Shown here piece by piece: positions 1 through 5,613 of a DNA stretch of 8,340 nt. This stretch comes from CADCTM01 sp049671305. GTDB taxonomy: Bacteria; Cyanobacteriota; Cyanobacteriia; Cyanobacteriales; Coleofasciculaceae. The stretch spans positions 1 through 8,340 of the forward strand of contig JBATUR010000098.1 in the NCBI GenBank assembly GCA_049671305.1. Direction: 5' to 3'. The notes beneath the pieces were generated by a model. That model was not told where the DNA came from, made no database searches, and was given only the letters and a program-made list of their open reading frames with translations. A program made the position numbers and the translations under genes. The first letter of the stretch is position 1, and the number at the start of each line of letters is the position of its first letter.

Positions 1-683
1 CCTTGAAAACCCCTTGCCTCTATCCCTAAAGAAAGCTGATGATAACGCTCTAAAGTCCGCTGTAACAATTGCCCAATTAGTAGTGATAGACTGTATAGCG
101 CTCTTCGTCTATTGCGATATCCACCTCGTGCTTGTTGGGCGATACTAATTTGTTGAGTAGTCTCTAACAGCAGAAAAATAAAGCGATACATTAGCAGCAA
201 TAATTCTGTTAAAATAACGGGACAGCCCATTTTTTGAAGAGTTTGTAATAGCTCGACTAAAGGTATAGTTAATAAGATAAAAAATAGGCAAGAGGTACAA
301 GCAAGTGATCTAAATAATATTTCTTCAGCCTGTAGTAAACCGCTACGACTGGCGTAGATATACCATTGAGCAAAACTTACTCCAACTAACTGATCTAACT
401 GTACTAAATTGCTTTGATCTATTGAGATAATATTAATAATTAAAGTAGGTAGACTTATTAATAAAAAAGTACTAACAGTAACCATCATTTGCAAGTAAAT
501 TTTTGCTGGAATTTTGGCATAAATTATGATCCAAACCGATAGCCAAACTCCGATAGCAAGCTGAATTAATGGGTGGCTAACTAAAGCCAAAAGAAGAGAA
601 GCGATCGCAAAAAACAACTTCTCCTCTGGTGGTAAATCACGCAATCGATTAGTATAGGCAAGAGTATCAATCTGAATGTTCAT
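1..683 (-). CDS. cbiQ: Cobalt ECF transporter T component CbiQ (3' end beyond the left edge)
   Basis: CbiQ is the membrane coupling (T) subunit of the energy-coupling-factor Co2+ importer. It links the ATPase CbiO to the substrate-binding CbiM. The minus-strand frame opens at ATG 681-683 and stays open to the edge, giving 227 codons. Hydrophobic helices fall roughly at residues 22-57, 64-87, 128-144 and 158-175. Two Ala-Arg-Gly signatures that contact the ATPase in T components are visible: A185-R186-G187 (in QQARGGY) and A223-R224-G225 (in IEARGF). CbiQ proteins are usually about 260 residues, so only a C-terminal tail of some tens of residues is missing. The start lies inside the end of cbiN with a 17-nt overlap, implying translational coupling. 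A purine-rich AAGGGA lies 13 nt upstream, too far to be a strong ribosome site. The expected next gene, cbiO, would be off the window. Confidence 0.9.
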   Translation of the reverse strand, partial: MNIQIDTLAYTNRLRDLPPEEKLFFAIASLLLALVSHPLIQLAIGVWLSVWIIIYAKIPAKIYLQMMVTVSTFLLISLPTLIINIISIDQSNLVQLDQLVGVSFAQWYIYASRSGLLQAEEILFRSLACTSCLFFILLTIPLVELLQTLQKMGCPVILTELLLLMYRFIFLLLETTQQISIAQQARGGYRNRRRALYSLSLLIGQLLQRTLERYHQLSLGIEARGFQ

Positions 684-969
684 CTTTTTGAGAACGTCCC
701 TTATACAAACCAATTGCATAACCAATTACCCCAGCACCAGCCGCAGCTTGCACACAAAACAATAAGCTTTCGACTTCTTGGCTAGGTAACTCAATAATTG
801 GTTTAAACCAGGGCTTATATCCAGGTTGTATTTGTCCAATAGCTTTCTCGGCTTTGTCATCGGAGCCACCAAAATCAGCATCTTTAACTAAGAATAAAGG
901 CAAGATAGTTATTAAAACTACACCTAATAGCAATAGCCAATTATTTGCCTTTGATGTGTGTTTATTCAT
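667..969 (-). CDS. cbiN: Cobalt ECF transporter accessory protein CbiN
   Basis: CbiN is the small accessory membrane protein of Co2+-specific ECF transporters. In studied systems it promotes metal loading of CbiM through its extracytoplasmic loop. This 100-residue protein has the expected two-helix layout: helix 1 at about residues 11-28, an acidic, glycine-containing loop (DADFGGSDDKAEKAI, residues 30-44) followed by a proline/tryptophan-containing stretch, and helix 2 at about 66-89 with the family-like ESLLFCVQAAAGAGVIGY (residues 67-84). The length is normal for the family. Its ATG (967-969) overlaps the last codons of cbiM by 8 nt, and AGGA 10 nt upstream can serve as the ribosome site. 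Its own end overlaps cbiQ by 17 nt. The order cbiM-cbiN-cbiQ is the classic one, which supports all three calls. Confidence 0.92.
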   Translation of the reverse strand: MNKHTSKANNWLLLLGVVLITILPLFLVKDADFGGSDDKAEKAIGQIQPGYKPWFKPIIELPSQEVESLLFCVQAAAGAGVIGYAIGLYKGRSQKDEHSD

Positions 970-1732
970 TAGTTTGCATTCCTGGTTTAATTAACTTTAA
1001 AACTTCTAATTCTTGGCTGTTATAAGATTGCAACCAATTCCACACCAAAACCGTTAGCAACCCTTCACTAATTGCCAGAGGAACTTGTGTTACAGCAAAG
1101 ATGCTGGCAAATTTTAGAAAGGAAGCGAGAAACCCACCGACTGGGGCAGGAAAGGCTAAGGCTAATTGTATAGCCGTGACTACATAAGTCATTAAATCAG
1201 CTAAAGCGGATGCCAGAAAAATAGCTAGCTTTTGTTTGCCGCTTATTTTCATGATCAATTGATAGATTCCAAAGGCAATAAATGGTCCCACAATTGCCAT
1301 CGAAAAAGCATTTGCTCCCAGCGTTGTCAAGCCTCCGTGTGCAAGTAATAGTGCTTGAAATAACAGTACAAATGCCCCTAATACAGACATTACCCAAGGA
1401 CCAAATAATACCGCTCCCAAACCTGTACCTGTAGGATGGGAACAACTACCGGTCACAGAGGGCATTTTCAACGCTGACAGAACAAATGTAAACGCACCCG
1501 ATAGCGCTAATAGTAACTTTAATTCCGGGTTTTCTTGAGTAATTTTTACTAAGGAACGCATTCCCAGTAAGAAAAAGGGAATAAAGACAACCCACCAAAA
1601 AATTGCCCACGCAGGAGGTAAAAAACCCTCCATAATATGCATTGCCAAAGCTGGGGCGGGTGTACTAATAACTGAGTAAAATGTTAGTCCCGACATCAAG
1701 ATTAAACTTACTAGCCGCTGTCGCTGAGTCAT
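962..1732 (-). CDS. cbiM: Cobalt ECF transporter substrate-binding protein CbiM
   Basis: CbiM is the integral membrane S component that binds Co2+ and delivers it for ATP-driven uptake. The 256-residue protein has a leader-like N-terminus (residues 1-30, ending in Ala-Leu-Ala) directly before the family signature MHIMEGFLPP (31-40). Cleavage there would expose Met31-His32 as the new N-terminus. In the related NikM structure the mature Met1, His2 and His67 bind the metal; H99 in the SVTGSCSHPTG motif (92-102) is mature residue 69 and is the likely counterpart. LLAHGGLTTLGAN (129-141) is another hallmark, and about six further hydrophobic segments follow. The ATG at 1732 is preceded by AGGA 9 nt upstream. 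It lies 36 nt after the DUF1636 gene, with no visible terminator between, so it belongs to the same riboswitch-led operon. The match to Salmonella-type CbiM as I remember it is very close. Confidence 0.96.
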   Translation of the reverse strand: MTQRQRLVSLILMSGLTFYSVISTPAPALAMHIMEGFLPPAWAIFWWVVFIPFFLLGMRSLVKITQENPELKLLLALSGAFTFVLSALKMPSVTGSCSHPTGTGLGAVLFGPWVMSVLGAFVLLFQALLLAHGGLTTLGANAFSMAIVGPFIAFGIYQLIMKISGKQKLAIFLASALADLMTYVVTAIQLALAFPAPVGGFLASFLKFASIFAVTQVPLAISEGLLTVLVWNWLQSYNSQELEVLKLIKPGMQTNE

Positions 1733-1768
1733 CCTTATTTATCCTATTTTTATGATGGGGAATTGTAA

Positions 1769-2158
1769 TTAAATAATTGATGGTAGCGGCGGAATTCTTG
1801 CGAGTATTCCATTTTTCAACGGTTTAGGACGGTCAACCCATGCTAGATAACCTTGGGGATTTGCAAAATACAACTTGGCACAATTCAACACGGCTGCGGC
1901 ACTTTCTAAAGCAGGCAAATCACCAAATAGATATGTGTATTTTCCAGGTGCTGCAAATGAGATAGCACAAGAACGACTGCAAGCGCTCATACAATCTACT
2001 TCCTGAATCTGAAACTCATGCCGCAATTCCCAAGCAGTATGAAGTTCTTTTAACTGCTGTAACAACTGCTCACCGCCACTTTCACCTTGCGGTTTTCCCT
2101 CAATTCGGGTAGTTGCACAAGCTTTGCAAACGAAGAGAGTATGTTGTGTTTTAGTCAT
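1769..2158 (-). CDS. DUF1636 cysteine-rich metal-binding protein, first gene of the cobalt operon
   Basis: This 129-residue soluble protein looks like the DUF1636 (COG5469) family, described as predicted metal-binding and thioredoxin/ferredoxin-like. Five cysteines fit a metal or Fe-S site: C11 and C14 (FVCKAC, residues 9-14) and C56, C60 and C64 in DCMSACSRSCAISFAAPGKY (55-74). The following YTYLFGDLPAL is also typical of the family. There is no signal peptide or membrane segment, so it should be cytoplasmic. It is the first gene after the cobalamin riboswitch and lies 36 nt ahead of cbiM. Position suggests a role in cobalt handling or B12 synthesis, for example a metallochaperone or an electron carrier for cobalt reduction, but its biochemistry is not shown by the sequence. 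No clear Shine-Dalgarno motif precedes the ATG at 2156-2158. The family call is firm; the function is inferred from context. Confidence 0.85.
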   Translation of the reverse strand: MTKTQHTLFVCKACATTRIEGKPQGESGGEQLLQQLKELHTAWELRHEFQIQEVDCMSACSRSCAISFAAPGKYTYLFGDLPALESAAAVLNCAKLYFANPQGYLAWVDRPKPLKNGILARIPPLPSII

Positions 2159-2515
2159 TGGTTAAATCGGGAGTGATAATTGTTGATTTTGTAGCTATTT
2201 GTCTTGATTCAAAACAAATATTTGTTGAAGAGATTACTAATTAAACCCTAAGCAATTGCCTTTTCTATCTCAACAACAAACTTAGGACGAGCGAATTGAT
2301 GAAGCTAGCTCAACTAACTACATCGGAGAAAATATGGTCAATTAGTAAAAATGTGAATCGCGGCAATTATTAATTCACTTACAACAGAGAAAAAGGGTTT
2401 GATTTCGTAGCGATCGCTTAAAATCTACGATCTGTTGCTTGAGATTACCGGGGATAATAATTGAATTCATGTTTAAATCTCGATAGTGTAAACCGCACAG
2501 TGCGAGTGATTATCA
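2159..2515 (-). other. Long untranslated leader between riboswitch and first gene
   Basis: About 357 nt separate the riboswitch aptamer from the DUF1636 start. No recognised gene lies here. The stretch holds a 31-codon open frame (2375-2470), a 6-bp hairpin around a HIP1 site (2405-2430), a 14-nt imperfect inverted repeat (2221-2234 with 2267-2280) and a tight 10-bp hairpin (2197-2219). Being transcribed as the mRNA leader is inferred from the riboswitch upstream and the gene downstream. The expression platform should lie in the part next to the aptamer. Confidence 0.6.
2197..2219 (-). other. Hairpin in the cobalt-operon leader
   Basis: On the minus strand the segment folds into a 10-bp stem (arms ATTTGTTTTG and CAAGACAAAT, with one G-U pair) and a 3-nt loop. 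It ends 38 nt before the DUF1636 start. There is no U-run after it, so it is not a normal terminator. It could protect the mRNA or gate ribosome access; that role is a guess. Confidence 0.35.
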
Positions 2516-2640
2516 TATCGGTGGGCATTCTGACTTCTAGGTTCACAACTATTAAACCTATTTACAGTTGCGGTACAGCGCTGGATTTGCACCAGACTTT
2601 CCCCTTTACTTCTAGTGGCTGCTCCCCACTAAAACCGATA
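2516..2640 (-). promoter_or_regulatory. Cobalamin (B12) riboswitch aptamer
   Basis: Read on the minus strand, the conserved cobalamin-riboswitch landmarks appear in order. The 5' P1 arm TATCGGT (2634-2640) is followed by a short hairpin AGTGG/CCACT (2614-2630), then GGGGAAAGTCTGGTGCAAAT (the GGTGCAAATCC core, about 2587-2606), then ACCGCAACTGTAAA (2561-2574). A peripheral hairpin TAGGTT/AACCTA (2538-2560) precedes the B12-box-like AGTCAGAATGCCCACC (2520-2535). The closing P1 arm ACCGATA (2516-2522) is perfectly complementary to the first over 7 bp. This RNA class binds cobalamin and normally shuts down expression when B12 is plentiful. It sits upstream of a cobalt-uptake operon, which is a known type of target. 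The exact limits are inferred from P1. Confidence 0.93.
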
Positions 2641-2648
2641 GTCAAAGT

Positions 2649-2676
2649 ACTATAACATACTTACTGCCACCAGCAA
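2649..2676 (-). promoter_or_regulatory. Candidate sigma-70-type promoter of the cobalt operon
   Basis: On the minus strand TATAGT (2649-2654) resembles a -10 box and TTGCTG (2671-2676) a -35 box, with a 16-nt spacer. A start about 7 nt downstream would fall at about 2642, right at the 5' P1 arm of the riboswitch, which is where one expects it. The -35 is within a small inverted repeat, CTGCC/GGCAG (2664-2681). The match is by eye only. Confidence 0.5.
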
Positions 2677-2705
2677 GGCAGGAATTTTTGATACTGAATC
2701 AAAAT

Positions 2706-2742
2706 AACCGACCCAGAGGAAAATCATTGCTCTAGGTCGGTT
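2706..2742 (-). terminator. Rho-independent terminator of the fasciclin gene
   Basis: On the minus strand the arms AACCGACCTAGAG (2730-2742) and CTCTGGGTCGGTT (2706-2718) pair over 13 bp, with one G-U pair and an 11-nt loop. They are followed by the T-rich ATTTTGATT. It lies about 95 nt after the fasciclin stop and about 30 nt before the riboswitch promoter, so it separates the two units. On the plus strand the same pair becomes a C-A mismatch, which favours the minus reading. Confidence 0.75.
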
Positions 2743-2837
2743 AATTCAATTATTTTACAAAACTTAGAAGAATGCCGACTGTTGTTCAAGCAGCAGGAAT
2801 TACGACGTTACCGCTGAAGACTTGACTGAGATGAGGT

Positions 2838-3455
2838 TTAAGAGCGGGGCGGTAGCATCACTTTGTCGATGACATGAATCACGCCGTTGCTAGCTTTTAC
2901 ATCGGCTTTCACGACATTTGCTGCATCGACCATAACACCGGTGGAACTGACATTCACCCGTACTGGAGCGCCTTCGAGTGTTTTGACTGAACCGGATTTT
3001 AGGGATGTGGAGAGGTTTTCACCGCTAACCACATGGTAGGTGAGAATTTTTACCAAAGTTGCACGATTTTCTGGCTTGAGCAATGTTTCAACTGTGCCTT
3101 CGGGTAGAGCGGCAAAGGCTGCATCAGTTGGAGCAAAAACTGTGTAGGGTCCTCCACTGGCTAGGGTTTTGTCCAAACCCGTCGCTTTTAAGGCTGCTAC
3201 TAAGGTTTTGAAGGAACCATTTGCCTCGGCAACTTGAACGATGTTCTCTCCTGCCATCATCGGTTTCATGGAGCGAGGCTCACATTGCATCGGCTTCATG
3301 TCGCTTTGAGTGCGAATTTCAGCGCTTGGTGCCGAAGGCTGAACTTGCATACCTGGTACTGGCATAGTTTGCGCTAAAGCTGGAAGTGCTACGAAGGCGC
3401 TAGCTGCTCCTGCGATCGCTGCCAAGTTTTTGACGGATTCCGAAAGTTTAAGCAT
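2838..3455 (-). CDS. Secreted fasciclin (FAS1) domain protein with Met-rich spacer
   Basis: From the ATG at 3453-3455 the protein has 205 residues. A signal peptide (about 1-28, ending Ala-Leu-Ala before Gln) sends it to the periplasm or outside. Residues 29-70 form a spacer rich in Met and Pro, with MKPM twice and one Cys. One FAS1 domain follows (about 72-203), with the H1 box TVFAPTDAAFAALP (105-118), the central Tyr-His pair (140-141, LTYHVVSG) and the H2 box NGVIHVIDKVMLPP (190-203). FAS1 domains mediate adhesion or act in the cell envelope; no enzyme activity is expected. An in-frame TTG at 3462-3464 would add three residues; neither start has a good ribosome site, so I chose ATG. It stands alone, with a terminator after it and 227 nt to the next gene upstream. 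The family call is secure; the exact role is unknown. Confidence 0.92.
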   Translation of the reverse strand: MLKLSESVKNLAAIAGAASAFVALPALAQTMPVPGMQVQPSAPSAEIRTQSDMKPMQCEPRSMKPMMAGENIVQVAEANGSFKTLVAALKATGLDKTLASGGPYTVFAPTDAAFAALPEGTVETLLKPENRATLVKILTYHVVSGENLSTSLKSGSVKTLEGAPVRVNVSSTGVMVDAANVVKADVKASNGVIHVIDKVMLPPRS

Positions 3456-3682
3456 CTTCAGCAACTTTTGTTAAGATTTCTTAAACTTTAGCACATTTAT
3501 TTTACGAAGTGTGAAGTAAAGTGCTTCGGAGCAATTACCTAAATTTGCAGATAGTGCAATGGCAGTGAGCGAGGCAATCTAAGAGCCTACTCTTCATTTA
3601 GGAATACTAAGACCTTGACATTTTTAAGGTAGATGCATCCCTAAACTCCTTTAACGGAACCAGCTATTGGCAGAATATTCTA

Positions 3683-4609
3683 CTAATATTCTCTAATTTT
3701 ACCATAGTCATTTATGGCAAATTCTATCTGCAAAAGTAGGCGTTCTTTCTCTTTTGGGGGGCTGCCTTTATGAAAACAATAGGTATCTTCGGCAAAGCCT
3801 AAACCAGCGGCACCACAAATTGTTATTACATTTTCAGATCCATAACAATCAACAATTTCTGAATCTTCTTTGCTAGCACAACGTACGCCTAGAAGTTGAT
3901 GAGAAAGCCTCTTATTTACGTGGCTACCGCGAATACAAATATGAGGTCCACTAAGTATGTCTACATCTGTTAAGTAAAAGAAAAACTTGATGAATCGATA
4001 GTCATCCATATCATAGTGAAATACTTGGGCAGCTTTAAGTTGCTCAAGAGGAGTTGCGACTGTAGGAAAACTCCACCAAAGTTCTGTTGCCATGTGGAGA
4101 GGTGCAGCACCTAAAAACTTGGCAGCAATTGCTAATAGTGTTGGATCAGTTTCTAGCTTTTTGATCGCGGTGCAATTATCTGCTTCAAAGTAACTGCCTA
4201 AGCGAACTTTATTGCCAGTAGAGGTTTCAAATTTTTCTCGCTCACCATAAAAAAAACCAAGTTCTGAATTTCTATTAGCATAACAAGTATCAGAGTAAGC
4301 AAATTTTAATATTTCTTGCACAACTTCATTAGGCAAGTTAATATTTAGAGCATAACCGTCATCGTTGAGAGCTTGGTTAATTTGCTCAACATTAACATCC
4401 CTAAAAACAGAAATTATATTACTATTAATTTTCTGTGATTTGTTAATAAAGTGGTAGTAATTACTAATCCAGTTGCGTATTACCTCAAATCTTGCTAGTT
4501 TTCGCATCAAAAACAGTTTGGGATTACGCACCATTGAGCGGTAACTTTTTTGCAAATAATCAATGATTTTGGCAAAGAAATTTTCGGAAGTCTGAGTTAA
4601 AGCAGTCAT
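3683..4609 (-). CDS. PhyH-like Fe(II)/2-oxoglutarate-dependent dioxygenase
   Basis: This 308-residue protein resembles the phytanoyl-CoA dioxygenase (PhyH) family of non-haem iron oxygenases, which hydroxylate or otherwise oxidise small molecules using 2-oxoglutarate and O2. The iron-binding His-X-Asp is H198-Y-D200 (FHYDMDD). The distal histidine is probably H280 (YCFHKGSPP), and R290 ten residues later is a good candidate for binding 2-oxoglutarate. The stretch between (FIKFFFYLTDVD, then GPHICIRGSH, 221-230) follows the usual core strands. The first 60 or so residues are basic and not recognised. There is no signal peptide. The ATG at 4607-4609 has AGGAG 11 nt upstream. The gene has no close partners: 227 nt lie before the fasciclin gene and a 1-kb spacer lies upstream. 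The substrate cannot be told; specialised-metabolite or lipid tailoring is possible. Confidence 0.8.
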   Translation of the reverse strand: MTALTQTSENFFAKIIDYLQKSYRSMVRNPKLFLMRKLARFEVIRNWISNYYHFINKSQKINSNIISVFRDVNVEQINQALNDDGYALNINLPNEVVQEILKFAYSDTCYANRNSELGFFYGEREKFETSTGNKVRLGSYFEADNCTAIKKLETDPTLLAIAAKFLGAAPLHMATELWWSFPTVATPLEQLKAAQVFHYDMDDYRFIKFFFYLTDVDILSGPHICIRGSHVNKRLSHQLLGVRCASKEDSEIVDCYGSENVITICGAAGLGFAEDTYCFHKGSPPKEKERLLLQIEFAINDYGKIREY

Positions 4610-4953
4610 TACTTTTAATACTCCTAACAGAGATATACTTTATTGATTTGAAAACAGCTTGTTGCTTGGTTTACCAAAATTAAGACTGTATTAGCCAAGT
4701 AGCATATTGCTTGATTAGGAAAACAAAACTGGTGAAGAGCAACATAGTAGACAGCGAAATAACTGACACTTCATCAAAAGTGTGATCATAAGTTTTACCA
4801 AACTTATTTACATCAAAAGAACAAGAGTTTTTACCGAAACCTCAAAAATTTCGTGTTGATTTGATCAGTTAGTGAAGGGTATCTGCAACTTAATGATATT
4901 GGGAAAAATTAACTCGTAAGCTAGCTCAGTTTCTGTACAAAAACCAACAACCG

Positions 4954-5017
4954 ATAATAAGTAATGCTTAATCGAAGCTCAAGACGCCAGACGCATAAAT
5001 TAAGTTTTACTTATTAT
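4954..5017. repeat. 19-nt imperfect inverted repeat (64-nt hairpin)
   Basis: The left arm ATAATAAGTAATGCTTAAT (4954-4972) and the right arm ATTAAGTTTTACTTATTAT (4999-5017) are complementary at 17 of 19 positions. The 26-nt loop between them is GC-richer than its surroundings and contains GACGCCAGACGC, a near-tandem repeat. It could be a structured small RNA, a protein-binding site or a remnant of a small mobile element. Confidence 0.55.
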
Positions 5018-5054
5018 TAAACCAGGTTCATTGTGTTCACATATATTAGTGGTC

Positions 5055-5078
5055 ATGTAGTTTAACGATAAACTACAT
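5055..5078. repeat. Perfect 10-bp hairpin with ACGA loop
   Basis: ATGTAGTTTA (5055-5064) and TAAACTACAT (5069-5078) pair perfectly around a 4-nt ACGA loop. On the plus strand TTTTC follows, as in a weak terminator, but no plus-strand gene precedes it. A dimeric regulator site or the end of an unannotated small RNA is also possible. Confidence 0.5.
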
Positions 5079-5327
5079 TTTCAAAAATGGCAACCTTTAT
5101 CTAATAAATTTGTGATAAAGTTCATTTATTTTTTATCCTTAAATAAAGGCTTGTAATTAACACAGACAAATACGAGGTGTCAATGTAGTCGAGCATACAA
5201 AGAGATTTTGTCTGCTATAAAAAATGAGAAAATATATTTATTCAAAAAATGATTAATATTTTGAGCAATTGGGTAAGTTAATCAAATTTTGCATTTTCAT
5301 ATTATGTTTAAAAACGTAAGACGCCGA

Positions 5328-5382
5328 TTGAAATTATGTAAAGTAATCTCTTTATTTATGTACTCTTTACAATAAATTTCAA
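5328..5382. repeat. Interrupted inverted repeat
   Basis: TTGAAATT (5328-5335) pairs with AATTTCAA (5375-5382), and GTAAAG (5338-5343) pairs with CTTTAC (5365-5370). Small internal loops separate the two helices and the central loop is about 20 nt. It forms a roughly 14-bp interrupted hairpin of 55 nt. No function is evident. Confidence 0.4.
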
Positions 5383-5388
5383 CATACA

Positions 5389-5473
5389 CAAGCTAAGGCT
5401 CAAAGCTCGCTGGTTATTTTACTTCTGAAGTCTGCTGTATTACTGCTATATACAACATAAACCTCTTAGCTTG
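5389..5473. repeat. 9-bp inverted repeat around a 67-nt loop
   Basis: CAAGCTAAG (5389-5397) is the exact reverse complement of CTTAGCTTG (5465-5473). A further AGCTAAG occurs at 5492-5498, so the CTTAGCT arm could pair with either copy. GCTTGAGCAAGC (5469-5480) overlaps it as a small hairpin of its own. The alternative pairings are visible, but a role is only conjecture. Confidence 0.35.
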
Positions 5474-5613
5474 AGCAAGCGGGTTAATTACAGCTAAGTC
5501 AGCGTCGGACACTAACATTCTGCAAATGAAAATTATCCCTAATTTCTTTACAAGGAAAAAACTTGTCTTTTTATACGATCAGCAAAATTTTTTAGATTTA
5601 TGTAATCAAAAAG

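Larger units (their letters stand above)
4610..5613. other. 1-kb AT-rich spacer without a recognisable gene
   Basis: Both strands are crowded with stops and I see no credible protein, tRNA or rRNA. The left end must carry the PhyH-like gene's promoter. The rest holds several inverted repeats, listed separately (4954-5017, 5055-5078, 5328-5382, 5389-5473), and a smaller one, CAGACAAA/TTTGTCTG, at 5163-5170 and 5207-5214. Two short copies of AAGACGCC occur (4980-4987, 5318-5325). It may hold small RNA genes or decayed mobile DNA; neither is proven. Confidence 0.6.

Noticed and set aside
1197..1445. Second minus-strand frame inside cbiM
   Set aside because: It is an out-of-frame shadow of cbiM, whose own product matches the family along its full length.
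2461..2655. Plus-strand open frame of 64 codons
   Set aside because: It covers the cobalamin riboswitch on the opposite strand, and its sequence is explained by the conserved RNA core.
3581..3594. AAGAG/CTCTT hairpin between the fasciclin and PhyH-like genes as a terminator
   Set aside because: It has a 5-bp stem and no T-run on either strand.
4666..4677. Palindrome TTGGTTTACCAA upstream of the PhyH-like gene as an operator
   Set aside because: It is a single short copy in AT-rich DNA with no mapped promoter nearby, too weak to call.
5550..5566. ACAAG/CTTGT hairpin followed by CTTTTTAT as a plus-strand terminator
   Set aside because: The stem is only 5 bp and no plus-strand gene precedes it.
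4610..5613. CRISPR array or insertion sequence in the long spacer
   Set aside because: I found no regularly spaced direct repeats, no transposase-like frame and no matched terminal repeats with target duplication.
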